Origin: Gyromitra esculenta
Lineage: Eukaryota > Ascomycota > Pezizomycetes > Pezizales > Discinaceae
Direction of reading: 5' to 3'
DNA: 64,000 nucleotides
Assembly (NCBI GenBank): GCA_038503075.1
Contig: JBCAML010000008.1
Span: 1,488,001-1,552,000 of the forward strand
A program made the translations under genes and the position numbers. Of the stretch, positions 12,694 to 25,800 are shown piece after piece (positions within the stretch are counted from its first letter, which is position 1; each line of letters opens with the position of its first letter). The notes beneath the pieces were generated by a model that ran no database searches, was not told the DNA's origin, and saw only the letters and a list, made by a program, of their open reading frames with translations.

Positions 12694-15600
12694 TTTCTGT
12701 ATTTGTTATTCTGGACTGGAAGGGGGGATTGTTTTGCTGGAATGGGAGGGGGGAGGGCAAAAGGGCATTCTGTATCATACACATGGATCGGGACCGAGTA
12801 ATGAAAGTATAATCTAACGTCTCATGATCATTTCTACACGTCTCAAGGGCACTTCATTTACATTTGATTTTTGCATAGGGATATAATAGATCGTCTATAG
12901 GTCACGTGCTTCATCGGCCACCAAATCCATCTATCCTCTACCCTAAGGCTTTTATTAATCAACTTCTGTTTCAATACCAAATCCCTGAGGGAAACTGCTA
13001 TTTCAGATTGACCTTGTCTACAAATCATTTATCAATAAGGGATTTTGCCAATATACCAAAGTCGTTAAAATCAAAATTATTATTCTCTGGGGGAAATATC
13101 ACCTCGAATTAACCACGTTTTCGCAAACACACCTCAACCCCTCCCACAAAAATAATTTATCGGAGAGATTTGCCAATATAACAAAGTCGTCAAATTGAAA
13201 ATCGCTTCTCTGAAAAAGAGAGCGAGAGAGAGTAGAAATGACCAAATCATTTCTCTGGAAAGACCTAGTCACATCATAACGAAACGACTCGTCAGAATGT
13301 TTGCTCAGACCGATTTCGCTCTGGGCTGATTTAAAGTGCGTTTATCTGACGCCAGGTTGATCATTACATGAAGGGTCCTATTATTTCACTATATCTGTTC
13401 TTTCTTACTATTCCTCTAGCCCCCCCCCTGTTTCCCTTCTATCATTGCCCTCCCTGTAGCCTCCCGTTTTCCGATTATCTCAACTCCTTTTTTTTCGCCG
13501 ACCAAACGCTTCTTGCCCCGAGAAACCTTAGTCCCCCTATTCTCCCGCAGTCCTGTCGGGCCTGGATCACCGCCACCATTCCCAACTGGCCGAATAAGGG
13601 AATTTATCCCATGGCGAACCACTGGTACCTCAAGCTTCCCGCCGAGAGCTGAAGGGCTGTCTAGAACCAGGTTTAAACGGGAACAATTAAATCTCGGCGG
13701 GCATCAACGTAATCCTAGGTCATATATCAGTCAGGTGCACAAATACAGACAAGCTACATCTCTGAGAACTAGAGTCTCGTGCTCAGCCAGCCAGCCGAAA
13801 AAAGGTACTACCCGCGGAGATCTTGTTTAGTATTGGATGGAGAAGGGGGGATGGAAACGAGGCTAATCTAAGCTATCGATTTGCCCCATACTGGTTCTCA
13901 CCACTAGTAGCCCACATACCCAACCTCTCTCTGCTCCGTGGTTTGCATGAACAGGCTACAGACATGCAGAGCACATCATTGATTCGCATATCGATTCCCC
14001 CTCCACTCTTCCCTGTCTGAGAAGGAGAAAATCCCGGTGTGAACACACCGCGTACTGATGCGCCACGCGGCAGCGTCTAGAACAATCTTACCATTGAACC
14101 AGGCAATCTTGAGTATCCTGCCAGTCAAGCGGTCAGTTCAGTCAGTCAAGGCATCTCTTTCAACCGTCGCCTGCCTCCCGCTCCTTGCTCTGTCTCTGGC
14201 AGCAGATGACCTTCATGCGGCTAATAACGTACGAGATATGACATGGTAGTGATGATCCAACCGCACTTGTCTGTATGTCTGTATGTCTGGCTGTTCGTCT
14301 GTCTGGCTGTCCGGCTAGCTGGCTGGGAAATAAGTTACTCATTGGGAATTCTCGAATCACACCATCCAACACCACGTCCCACCCTTTAGTGGTCTCGTGC
14401 ACTTCCCTCCAATCCCCACCCCCTCTAGTCTTACCAAGAAGGACCGATTTGCAAAGTACAGTGTGCATTGGGATGCGAACGACCCTAATTCAACATCTCC
14501 ATCCCCCATCCCTCCCTCTTCGTAAGCTTATGCTGTCAGGATCGCCATCGAGTTAGCAAATGAATAACGCCAGCTGGCCTGGGCTTTGATGCTCTTCCTC
14601 CTCTCGTCTCTACCCGGAGCGGGAGGGGCGTTAGAAGTGACGGCATTAGATCTGGTAAATCTTTACCCGCTTGTTCGTTCGTAGAATTAAGTCAGAGACA
14701 GACAGACAAAGAGAGACGAGTAAATGTAGATGAGAGGGAGCACGTCAGGATTAATTCGATTTGATTAATCCTGTATCCTGTCTATCATGTTTATCAAAAG
14801 TACAGCCTGGTACAGTAATAGTCTCCGTCCCGCCCCCTTCCACCTCCTCTCCACTACGAATTGATAAAATGTACATCCTTTTTTTCAGTGAGGCGAGTCC
14901 CTTCTTCGGAACAAAAATGCTACCTGAAAGAGTTGTAGCATGTTATTTTCAATTCGTATATACCTCATCGTCTTTTTTTCTTTGCGGGGGGGGGGTGTTT
15001 CCCTTCCCTTCTTTCCTTCTATGCAATTGCAAGGGGGAGGGTAGGGTTTTTTTTCCTTTTCCTTGAAGCTGCAAGGTTCGAGTTCAAGCTCTTAATTGGT
15101 AGTTTTTAAGACCTTTCCATGTTTCTGACGACTCACACCCGTGTGACAACACCTATTTTTTTTTGTATCCTTCTCTTTCGCGGGAGAACACAGCATTAAA
15201 GCAAGCAAGAAGGAAAAAGAAGATTGCAGAAAAGCAAGTGCATCATTGACTCCGTTTTCACCCGTACCAAAGATAGCAGCAGTAGCAAAGGCAACACCGC
15301 GATCGCTTCCTTCTCCCCGCCCCCCGCTAACTGCTAGGGTTTGTTTGGTAAGCCATTGAGTTGATGGATCGAAGGTTATCGTAAATCATGTAGGTAATCC
15401 ACTCAGGCAAAACGCTGTGTACTGAATTATTTTTTTTGTATAACCCACGTTTTTTCCACACCTGTCAAAACTTGAGAAGTTAGTAAAAGCAAAGAAAAAT
15501 AGAAGGCAAACGTCAAATTGCAAAGACTAGGGGTTGGTTTCTTTTTTTCGCAGCGCTTGCACTTTCATGCTTCTCTGCGCATTTCCTCCTATTTAACACC

Positions 15601-16118
15601 CGTTTAGGTAGTTTTTCCCTTTCGTCAAGCTCTAGAATACTACGAAACTACCAACTTATAATAATAGTATATAGGAGGCTCAGTATATACAATAATTAGT
15701 TAGCTAGTTCCTGCCTTGATTCTCCACTGTCCTAGATGCAAGTCTTTGAACGAAGGCTGAACCTTATGCATATGCACACGGCTGGCAGACAGCAATGGTT
15801 GTAGGTGGGTACAGATAGGTGGTACAGAAGTCACGAATGATAACATAAACGATATATAGTAGGTCTTAAGCATGTAAACTAGATGGCACTCTTTCTTACA
15901 CGCTTGTAGCACCTTAATTCGGCCCGAGTTCTCAACACCCATAAGCCACTCGGCAAGTAAAAACAGGCTAGCCCTGCATATCATAAAGTGAACCAGAGAA
16001 AGAGAGGAAATCGCAAGCAGTGGCTGTAAAATAGAAAAGCTACTATTTATTTTCATGGATCATCACGCAGAGAGCATCTGAGCTAAATAATTTCTTAGCT
16101 TGGTTAACCAACGATTCT
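12694..16118. other. 3.4-kb intergenic region between convergent genes
   Basis: No gene is supported. It holds an imperfect direct repeat near 13.03/13.16 kb (listed separately), a TCTG-type simple repeat near 14.27 kb (clusters of GTATGTCT and GTCTGGCT), long T and G runs near 15.0 kb, and an open frame of 118 codons on the minus strand at 15700-16056 with no recognisable domain, next to the end of the cofactor B gene. Confidence 0.5.
13025..13213 (+). repeat. imperfect direct repeat, units of about 60 bp
   Basis: Two units, about 13025-13090 and 13153-13213, share CATTTATC or ATTTATC, then TTTGCCAATATA, CAAAGTCGT and a TCTCTG end, with scattered substitutions. The spacing is about 128 bp. 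Nothing in or near the units codes for protein. Confidence 0.75.
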
Positions 16119-17393
16119 TTAGATCTCTTCCAGGTCCCCCAAATCATCAACGGCTGGAAAGTCGCCCACTTCAACGCGATCAGGTCGTACGAAAGAGCCA
16201 TGTTTCTGTGCGCACTCAAAGTACCTTACTCCGCCAACGGTGCCATCGTTTTTACCTGCTCATAACGAAAAGACTCCCAACAAAAGGGATGATTCTCGGT
16301 TAGCCAAGACAAAACTGGGAGGTGCCGGTTTTCCATATGCAGGAGAAACATGACCAAGCGGAGGATTGATTCGGAGAAAATTATACCCGTTGGTTCGTCG
16401 GCCTCAACGCCCACCCAAACACCGCCATTAGGTATCTCATTGACCTCTCCAACATACCTGACGGTACCTCGGCGGTCCAAATCAGCGCCACCCACCCGAC
16501 ACCGCGCACCGACGGTGATCTTTCTCGCGTCAACCTCTTCATATTGACGCTTCAGCTCCTGCTGTTCCTTCTCGTCTTTGTTGGGATCGAATCGTCCTAG
16601 CTTATTCCTCCGCTTCCATGCGAGGACGGAATCGTTGAGCTTGTCGTACTCTTCCACAGGCATTACGTATTTCTCGACTTGAGAGGTGTCCTGAAAGTTT
16701 GGACGAGCGGCCAGAGGACGTGTATCGACAACCTATCCAAACGTGCAGTATGAATAATCAGAGACATGTATCGTTTTTTTCTTTTCTTTTTTTCTTGCCA
16801 GGCAACACAAGACAAAGTCCGACGGGCTGGGCAAACTACGTAACGTCCAGAAAAATAACAATCTGTGGGCGTATAAGAAACGGGCAAAAGACTGGAATGT
16901 GTAACAATACACCGATACAGGCACAAGACAAAGACAGTCTTGGGGGAAAGTTGATCAAAAAAATCGACAGAAAAAGGAATTAAACCATGAACGAAGAAAA
17001 AGTAAAAGTAAAAGGAAGCAGAAAATCGCCGATAATGGGCAAGAGTAGACGGATGGGAGCAGATCAAAACCCGGAAGCAATAGAAAAGACATCAGAAATA
17101 GAGGAAAGATCGGCGGTTATCGAAGGAGGATGTCATACGTGTAATTCAACGTAAGGCTGAAGCGGAAAGCTGGCTATCTGCGTGGTCTCCTCATCGTGGC
17201 TCGAGATGGAAATAGGCTGAGGTGCATGTGGCAGCCGCAGCGTCAGTTGTTGAGACGATGGGGGGATACCGGTGACGGATTCAAGCTTGCCCTTCAAGAA
17301 TGCGATGGTCCATGATGGGGTGACACGACGCTCCGCGGATGCATTATCAGAGGTGACCCTGATGGGGATATCAGCAGCTGTTACGAGACTCAT
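16119..17393 (-). CDS. tubulin-folding cofactor B (CAP-Gly)
   Basis: Cofactor B binds newly made alpha-tubulin after the chaperonin and hands it to cofactor E (family name Alf1/Alp11 in yeasts). Exons 17393-17139, 16732-16387 and 16255-16119 give 245 residues, the normal size. Residues 1-90 form a ubiquitin-like domain ending ELHVVDTRP. Residues about 95-150 are charged and likely helical ([21 protein letters not shown]). The rest is a CAP-Gly domain with [28 protein letters not shown] and [20 protein letters not shown]. The C-terminal EEI resembles the acidic end recognised by other CAP-Gly proteins. The first intron is unusually long for this window (406 bp). Confidence 0.95.
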
Positions 17394-20300
17394 TGCAGCC
17401 GCTTTTGCTGATGTTGTTGGTGATGGAAGAGCTTTTTGGCTGTGGTTGTCCTTTTCTTTGGAAGGGGGGGCGTGGTGGATGAGTGGGTGGCTCTATTCCT
17501 TCCTGGTGGTGGGTGCTGGTGGATGCTCGTACTGGTATTGGAACTGGTACTGGCAGTGAGTATTAGCGTATTGCTGCTGCTGCTGCTACAAATGATGTCC
17601 GTTTCCTCTTTTTTTCTTCCCTTCGCTTGCTTGGCTGTTGGGCTACTGCGTCGTGTTTATTCGTCTGTGAAGCACTATGGCTGGAGGGCTGTGAATCTAC
17701 TGGAGAAGTGAATATATCAATATAACGGGCACTCAGGAGAAGGGACCGTACGTACATGTAGCTAGGTGGGGTAGATAAATTAAAAGAAAAAGGAGGTTGC
17801 TGTGGGGCTCTACGTATACGCGAGTTGCCAGTGGACAAGGTGATGTCGGATCCCTTAGTAATGGATGGCGGATGGCTTCTCGAAGGTGATTGATCCAACC
17901 CAAGCCTCTCTCTGCCTACGTCTACGGCTCCCTCGATCTCTTATCGCCTAGCGAGATCATCATTTACTGGAAACCCCCGACATCTGCAATGGATTGCGAA
18001 CTCTACTATGTAGCTACTCTACATACTGCGAATACACGCACGAATTCATAAGTGACACATCTCATATTGATGCGAGCTCACCCCTCCCCCTTGGTAGCTC
18101 GTGTAATATTGTAACGTCGACTGGGGTCTTATATTGTAAATATCCGTTGACATCTTCCGATATCCTCATGTTGTTGAGCTGCTGCTGTTTCGCTTGTATG
18201 AGACAGATCCTTGAACATGATCTATGGATATCGGCACCCCGGTCAGACCTAGCTACCAAATCGTAGGTTTCGAGCCGCAAGAAGGAAATTGAGGAGAATC
18301 CTGCGCGAATCGCTAGTTTATATCAGGGAACTTTGGGAACAGGAAGTGGGGGAGATTTAGAGAGAGGGAGAGACACCTAGATAGAGTGAAGAGACAGACT
18401 ATCGGGAGGAGGCGGCTTCCCAAGTTCATGTATGTACAACATAGAAGACCATCGAAACGTGTGCCCATGTTCCCCAGTACCAATTAAATTGAGTCCACCC
18501 CCGTACATGTGTCCTACCCCGGGAAAAGAAAAGCAAAGAAAAGATATATGTATGTACATGTAGATGGGCCACCACCCCCTCCCCCATTATCGGACGAAAG
18601 CAAACAGAATCAGACGTCACGCGTTTCTTGACGAATTTGTCGTTTGCAAAGATGACAAAAAAAAAGTGAACCCTTGATGAATCTCAGTGCCGTCCGTCTT
18701 AACACACGCAAGGTACCGGCCCGAATTAATGGGTCCCATCCCCCTTACCCGCTACACCGGCTCATCGTACAAGGAGGGATCGATCTGAGTTAAAAAAAAA
18801 AACCCTTCCAGAAAGCCTGCCGGTCAGGGGGCTTGAGGCTTTACCTGGTCCTTCCTTGTAATATGGGCTAGCAGGGCCTAGACTAAGAAACACATCAGAG
18901 TACATGCCCTCTGTACATACTTGCTTGGCCATGGTGTACAACTCACTATTCAGCTTGGGCATCAAACAGACTAGGGAAAGAGGAGAGAAAACGGCAGAAA
19001 AAGCAAGAAATCTGGTACAAACCATTGGTTTAATTGCAGACGTGGCGGTCATCTCTGGTATTTTTGAAGGCGAAATCTAATGGCAAATATAACGTACATA
19101 TACCCTCTTTAGATAGACTTCCGGGTAGGTGATTGTCACACATAACTTACGTGTGTACGCACATATACATGTAGTACTACAGTACTTAAAAGCACCCACA
19201 GCGCACGGGCCAACGCTCTCTAAGATACCTAGTCTACGTAGCAAGCAGCAAGATTGAGTACTGCCTACTGATTCTAGTCCTGGTTAAGCGCATGGCCCGC
19301 TGGTTCGTCGCATGTTTCTTTCTCGATGACAGATTCGGAAAGCCTTACAAGCTTGGTCTAGATATAGTTACACGTTCAACGGTTCATTTAGAAATGAAAC
19401 ACATCATGCAATAGTGCCTGTTAGTTTCTTCAAGGGTTTATACTATAGCCTATTGATCTTTAGTTTCTACAATGCTGGTTGTTGTATCACGGAGATACTC
19501 TAGAAGCTTGGGAATGTTCTTTCTGTCCAGACGTATAGAAACTGAGGCGGATTCGATGTACAAGTTGTTCCTTACTGTAGTGATCATTATACTCGAGATC
19601 GAAAGTCCTCCAACCCTTGTCAATGTACGTCAGTCAAAATTCCAGCCACGCCCCTGAGACCACACAAATCGTCCCACACGGTGTTAGACACCCTAATTCA
19701 CCTGGAGGTCGTTAATCTCAAGACAATCTCCAGTGGCCACAGCTCCGTCTTGTCTCCTCCTCCAAAAACGAGACATCGCCCCCGGTCTTTTTTACTCTTA
19801 GCTCATGCCACTCGTCAACTCACGAGAGTATTCACCCTGGGAGGGGGATGCTCAAAGGAAGGATATGATTACAGAACCCCCGCCAAAAAGGATGTGATTC
19901 ACTGATCTTCCGGCAGGTATATCGAATGGCGTTTCCAAGGTACCGATTGAATTAGAACCCCCTGGTTCCCGAGAAGCCTCCATGGAATCCTGGTCAATAG
20001 TACCGCGCATTTGGCCGTCAAGCTCCAAATTATATCAAGCTAAATATTCATATACCAATAGAATCATCAACATGGGATGGAAATGGCTTATATGCTGTCG
20101 CCTCCACCTTTGCTCGGACTCGATTCTATCCACACATCTGCCAGCAGCCCCTCTTTCAGAAATCTTCTTAAACTCGCATTGCAGCAGCGCATCTCTTCTC
20201 ATCATCATCGCCTCATCTTCCTTTTAACCTCCCCTCATCCCTCATCTGTGCTCATCTCTGAGAGAAGAACACGGCCTTGAAGCATCATAACCCCCACACA

Positions 20301-20397
20301 CTAGCGTTTGTCAACGTCATAAGCTAACAACTTTTTTTTTCCAACAAACTTGGGCAATACCGTCTCGCTGGCTTCCATTCAATATCTTCTCGCTCCC
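17394..20397. promoter_or_regulatory. 3-kb divergent upstream region, no gene seen
   Basis: It separates the start codons of cofactor B and the MYB protein, so it carries both promoters. It contains three TACATGTA palindromes (17753, 18555, 19166) and several related ATGTAC/GTACAT steps. A 96-codon minus-strand frame at 18762-19052 begins with ATG but shows no domain, and I do not call it. Confidence 0.45.
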
Positions 20398-21160
20398 ATG
20401 CCACCTAAGCAGAAAGAGCCTCCAAAACAGAAGGAGTCTGTTCCTCAGACTTCAACGCAACAACAACCACCACCGTCGCCATCAGCGAAGCGCCCTCTAC
20501 CTCAAAACTCAATAGCCTCTCCGGCCAAGAGACAAAGTAAATGGAGCCCCGAAGAAGACGCGATAATCATTAATTTGCGTGGGCGTGGCCAAAAGTGGGA
20601 GGATATCTCGAAACAGCTTCCTGGGCGGTCTGCAATTTCTTGTCGACTTCATTATCAAAACTATTTGGAGCGAAGATCTGAGTGGGATGAAGAAAGGAAG
20701 GACCGGTTGGCTCGTCTATATGAAAGGTAAAGTGCCCCCAAGCCTATATCCCGGGGCCGGCCAAGGTTGGTCGGAGATTTAACCTCGGAATCCCTTTCCG
20801 CTATGCGAAGGTGATGCGCGACTTTAAAATAGCCGGCTGACGAAATAATTTATTTTTCGCAAAAATAGATTTAAACAAGAAATGTGGAGCCAGGTTGCTA
20901 AAGAAATGGGGATCCCCTGGAGGGCTGCCGAAAGTATGCACTGGCAGCTGGGCGAGCAGGAGATGGCTAGACGTGCTGGTGTTGTGCCCTTTTCTCTTAG
21001 CTCCGTCGCCCTCGACGCCCCGCCTAAAAAGCGCAGCCCTTCACGCAGGAGCCCAAGTCCCGGTGTACCAGATGAAAACCCAGTTCCGGGCCCCTCGGGA
21101 CCATCAGCACCGCAAGCGGAAGCTGGTCCTGCTCTTGAAAAAGAGGACACTCCAAAGTAG
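20398..21160 (+). CDS. MYB/SANT-domain protein, fungal family
   Basis: A small nuclear, probably DNA-binding protein of 206 residues, exons 20398-20726 and 20869-21160. After a Pro/Gln-rich N-terminus (MPPKQKEPPKQ) come two MYB-like repeats. The first, about residues 47-95, has KWSPEEDAIII, KWEDISKQLPGRS and CRLHYQNYL. The second, about 97-145, has WDEERKDRLARLYERF, MWSQVAKEM and WRAAESMHWQLG. The tail is Ser/Pro-rich with a basic PPKKRSPSRR patch that could be a nuclear localisation signal. I recall this two-repeat form as conserved in many ascomycetes, with no assigned function. The start is the first ATG in frame. Confidence 0.88.
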
Positions 21161-21884
21161 ATCAGTGACAGATTTTTTGACTAGATCAATTCTCATTCCG
21201 GGAGTTATTGGTGATTTTTTTATTTTTTAGAACGATGTTTGTGCGGTATGATAGATTGTTTTTTTTCTATGAGATTATAATGATTTATTTCCTTTTCTTT
21301 GTCATTTATACAACTAGGGAAATTGGCGGCGGCAGCGGATATCTGGGGCGAAATATGTTTTTTTTGGTTTTATCTGTATTTTTGCTTGTATTTTTTTGAT
21401 ATTTTCTGCTCATTATAGATTGTAACTGCATTAGTTTCTGTTATATTTGATGGTTTTGTATGGATATAACAAAGATTCACTATATCGTAGAATAATGAAA
21501 CAAGGGTTATCGTACTCACAATATCCCGGGACATCAAAAATTTGCGTTGCATATCTGCTATAGTAACCGGAGGGAACCCCGGCTTGAAATTTTAGGCATA
21601 TAACGTGGTTGATAGGATAAGAGGCAATAAACAAATTTTGAACATGGTTTGCGCATTGACGGCGTAGTAAGTGAGACGGGCCGTATATCGAACCAAATGC
21701 TTGATACAAGTAACCAACTTGGCTATCACTCACTGGAAACTGCAGAATGTTGTTTTGAGAATGCCTCTATCCAGTTATGACTGATTCGAGACAATGTCTT
21801 TCGGTGGGCTGTCCAGCAAGATTCGTGAAATGTGAGCGACACCATCTTTGATTGTCATCCACACATTTCCCCCAGTACGTCCCT
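21161..21884. other. convergent intergenic region
   Basis: This AT-rich 3'-to-3' spacer between the MYB and Trm9-like genes has long T runs at 21250-21400, consistent with 3' untranslated sequence. No gene is seen. Confidence 0.55.
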
Positions 21885-22854
21885 TCACCTGTAGGGTGCA
21901 CAAATAGCCCACCAATTGTCTTTCTCATATCCAGATTCAAGTGTCATCCCTCCAGCGCTCACAATATTGGTTTCCAGCTCTCCCTTGCAGTAGAGATGGT
22001 AGTATCGCTGATACGCGACTTCTTCTTTCTCATCTTTACCTTCTTTGGTCTTATCATGTGCCATGTCTCCCTGACCATCACAAGCTTTGCAGCCTTCTAG
22101 ATTCTGCTGATTCTGCTTATCTATCCCACCTTTGCTGCCTGAAAAACGCTTTGACATAACCCATGGCACAAAAACGTCCTGCGGATCCCCCACATCCCAG
22201 CCTCTCCTTGAGCCTTTCTGCTCTAAAGCCCAGACGTAGATAAGCGCTTTCCCACCTTCAGGCTCGCCATTGGAAGGAGGCTTTAGCGTAGCAAGGATGC
22301 TTCGTATCGAAGCAACTCTTCGCGCCGGTGACGAGAAATGGTGAATTACGGCTATGCTGATTGCGAAATCAAATCGTGAGTTCGGGTGAGGAACGTCTAG
22401 AGCATCTGCCACGAGGGAATCCTGGATTTTTCGGCTGTGAGCTATTCGTACCAGATTAGAAGACCTAGTAAACGGTTAATTATGTAATTCGAAATAATTA
22501 GAATAATGACTAAGAAGTCACGGAATTGAACTCATGACGCACCTGTCTGACCCCATGATAAATATATTCGGGTTCACGGTCAAGTACTTGCCGTTGCCGC
22601 ACCCTAAGTCTAATCCGATTGAGCCAATCGGCATGTCACGAAGGAAGCGGTCCACGATTGGCCATGGCTGCAAGTTTACGTCGGTCAACAAAGCCTGCCA
22701 GCTTCCTATTTGACTGCTGGTATTGGTCCAAAATATAGAATTGAGAGGAAAGGTAGAGTACCTTGAAACGGGTAGCAGAGAAATGAGGAGCGATGCGTTC
22801 ATATACACGATGCACATGCTCTACTTCATAATCTTCGGAGTTGCTGATGTCCAT
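21885..22854 (-). CDS. TRM9: tRNA wobble-uridine carboxymethyl methyltransferase, Trm9 type
   Basis: Trm9 uses S-adenosylmethionine (with Trm112) to methylate cm5U34 to mcm5U34 in certain tRNAs. Exons 22854-22762, 22667-22543 and 22464-21885 encode 265 residues. Features are the N-terminal YEVEHVHRVYERIAPHFSATR, the SAM-binding motif LDLGCGNGKYL at about residues 50-60, GSDRSSNLV, ADALDVPHPNSRFDFAISIAVIHH, and the core of the Trm9 C-terminus (QRYYHLYCKGEL, ending APYR). Between VPWVMS and RYYHLY lies a hydrophilic Lys/Glu/Gln-rich linker, as in the family. Introns are 94 and 78 bp. Confidence 0.93.
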
Positions 22855-25800
22855 CTGTTGAGGAAGAGACTTGAATTGTGGTGTTTATTCTTGTGTGGAG
22901 GGGAATGGTTCCGAGAGTGAGTCGTGGGGGGCCACTGAAAGAAACACTAGGGCGATCTCTCGGTTGCCAGATGGTGTTTGTTGGACACCCCCCGCATATC
23001 TTGGCACGATTGCCGAGCTATAGTTACCCTGCCCGAATCGGTTCGCGAATCTCACAATCATTGACTGCTATGCGACTGTGCGCAGTGCTTGGTGTCCTGT
23101 AGTAATCGTATGATTGCTTTCCTTTTTCGCTTCATCGAGTTTTATAAGTTCTCTGAGCTATTTCATGTGCCCAAGCACAACCTAGGAGGAGTGCACCTAC
23201 GTCACCCGCCAGTTTTCTTCCGTTCAAATCCTTACATACACTCTCCTTACTAATTCGAGTCCTGGAAAGTACATGTATGGCTCCCCATTTCGTTTAACTA
23301 TTTTATTTCTTTGCCACCATTTAACTGCTGTCCTTTCTAAAAGAGCACAGAGGACATGTGCACTCAGGTCTGTCGCGCATATAACACACCGTGGATTTTG
23401 AGATGGAGAGGGAAATGTATCAAATATGCTAATTACATACATGTAGGTGTGGTTTTTCTCATTAGAAATGAATTAGGATCTTATTCCAAAATCTTTTAGA
23501 AAATTATATATATTTATTCTTCCACTCCTTTGATTCCATACATGTATTTACATGTACATGTAGTAACCGTAACTTGGGGTTCTATAGCACAGCAGTCAGT
23601 GTCCACGGGCTCAAATTTTAGCGGCAACAGCATTCCCACAACGTGATTATTATCTTAGGATTTTGTAAATATATTTGTGGAAGACCCTCCTCTTAGGTGC
23701 TTGTGCTATTAATTCTGCTGTGAGCGAAGTTTAAGTCGCTGTAACTTACAGTTAGGATTTGAGGATTATATGCCTGGCCAGGATCAGTCGCTAGCGACCA
23801 GCTAAGTGTCTATAAGCCGTACACGTAGTTATGTTGTAATGATATTATAATCGCCTTAGATCAAGAATTTAGTGAAAACATCAAGTAGATGTATGTATAT
23901 GTATCTATTGATATTCAGTGAGTGATATTTCATGGTGCCGGCTGCGATCCATACATGTATGTGGGTACTTATCGTGTTACAATGTATGTAATTTGGCTAC
24001 ATGTAGGCTGCGTAATGTGCTCTCAAGGGTCTGCATACATGTACGCTTATTTCGATTTTTCGGTTTGGCCATTGAACAGACGAAAAATATAAAAGCAGCG
24101 AGTAAGGCTTATTGGGTCTGTACAAGAAACTCGCCACTGGATCAATTTTTTTCAAAAAAATAAAATTTGGTGGGTCTGTGGCTGGGTCAAGCCAGTCACA
24201 AATGGTTTGACCTCTCCGCGAGCTTGAAAACTCACCCGCAGCTCGAAACACATGCAAAACATGCTGGTCTCACCTCTAAGAAGCAACGTCCGGACCAACA
24301 AGGCCTTATGCGTCATGAATAAGAGATACTAATAAAATGCGTGGGGCAATACCACGTACAGAATACTTTGGACGTGGCTATTGATAATGGGCATACATCC
24401 CATATGCGCCATGCAACAAAACAAGCTCGAAGCGACGAGACAAAATGAACAAAAATTCAAAGGAGACGGCTGAAGTTCCAAGTAAAGAGTGATAAAATGC
24501 CATCGGCCGTAGTTGAGGACACCTTACCTCAAAAAAAATAATAATACAAACCTTAACGAACACACCCCCTCCATCTACGACTCCTCACCTTCAGTGTGGC
24601 ACTGACAGATAAATGATCAATATACTTGTTGTATGGTGTTAATTAAAAGACTCAGTGACGTATAGAAATCTAATTCCTTGGATCGTTTACATGTAGTAGC
24701 GCATATGGCTCAGACACTAGTTCTGCCAAAGGGTAATAGTAAGCTGGAAAGGGAGACCTGTCTATAGTCTGCAGATTTCTAGTTTCGTCCTGCAGTTTAG
24801 AGATCTTTGAATTTAACGTTTCGCAAACTTTGGTGCCATCTTCTCCAACCTAACGCCCTTGTTCTCGCTCACGACTGAGGTTGATATGGCTTCCCGGGCT
24901 TCCCGGCCTACTAAAGCCTAAGTTTTTAGATCTGCTAGACTGCTGTTGGAAGTTTGCGACCGTATGAAGTTCCTAGGCTTGTCTCTTCGACGCCTCTGAC
25001 TTCTGAGATGGTATCACGATTGCATCAGAGATTGGGTATTAAGTCTAACTCCGCTAGTGTTCTTCGGTCGGAGAATTGTTATGCTTGAATACTCTCTCGA
25101 TAAATGCCGTTCGAGAGTGAGAGGCGTGTCACTGGGTATTGATTAAGATTCAGTACATCACTGTCTACTGGCCTGCAAAATGTGTCAATTTTAGGGGCAT
25201 CAGCCTTCTTAAACTCAGGCAAGAGGATTAAGACAGCAATAGATCTGGTATTTTCACACACTTTGATGACAGCCTATGTTTTAATTGAAAGAATGCCATT
25301 GAATGAAAGATGATCCAGTAAGGGGTTGTCTCCCTTCAACTAGAGGATCAATCTGTATTTCTGGGCTTTATACCTAGCAAACAAGGATTTCTCCAGCCAA
25401 ACATCGTTAATTGACAACACGACAGGCTCTAAAGGGCTTTCAATAAATCAAGAGAGTTAAAATTCAAATCGTTCCAGTGAAATAGAGTCAAATTAGTCGA
25501 GGTTTGAGGTATGAGAGATAGTGAAAGTGATGTCGGATCATCTATAGGAAGAGGAAGCTTCCCGCTATTACACGTAATTTAGGTTTTGTCGAACACATCT
25601 CAAATTTTGGAACCCAACAACGCCTATTCTGAACGCGATGAGCAACTAGCACTGTGTCCTGCCATCAGAGATCCTGCTGAGGACACTTATCTCGAGCAGT
25701 AAAAACACTCCAGGATGAGTTTCGACTTTCCCTTATCACAGGCTCCAAATAATTCACATGAACATTATCGGGGTCTACACTTCTAGGTCCCTCGAACTTC

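Noticed and set aside
15700..16056. 118-codon minus-strand frame just past the cofactor B gene
   Set aside because: It begins with ATG but has no recognisable domain, and it overlaps the probable 3' untranslated region of the cofactor B gene.
18762..19052. 96-codon minus-strand frame in the divergent region
   Set aside because: No domain, no conserved motif and low-complexity context; its length is within chance for this DNA.
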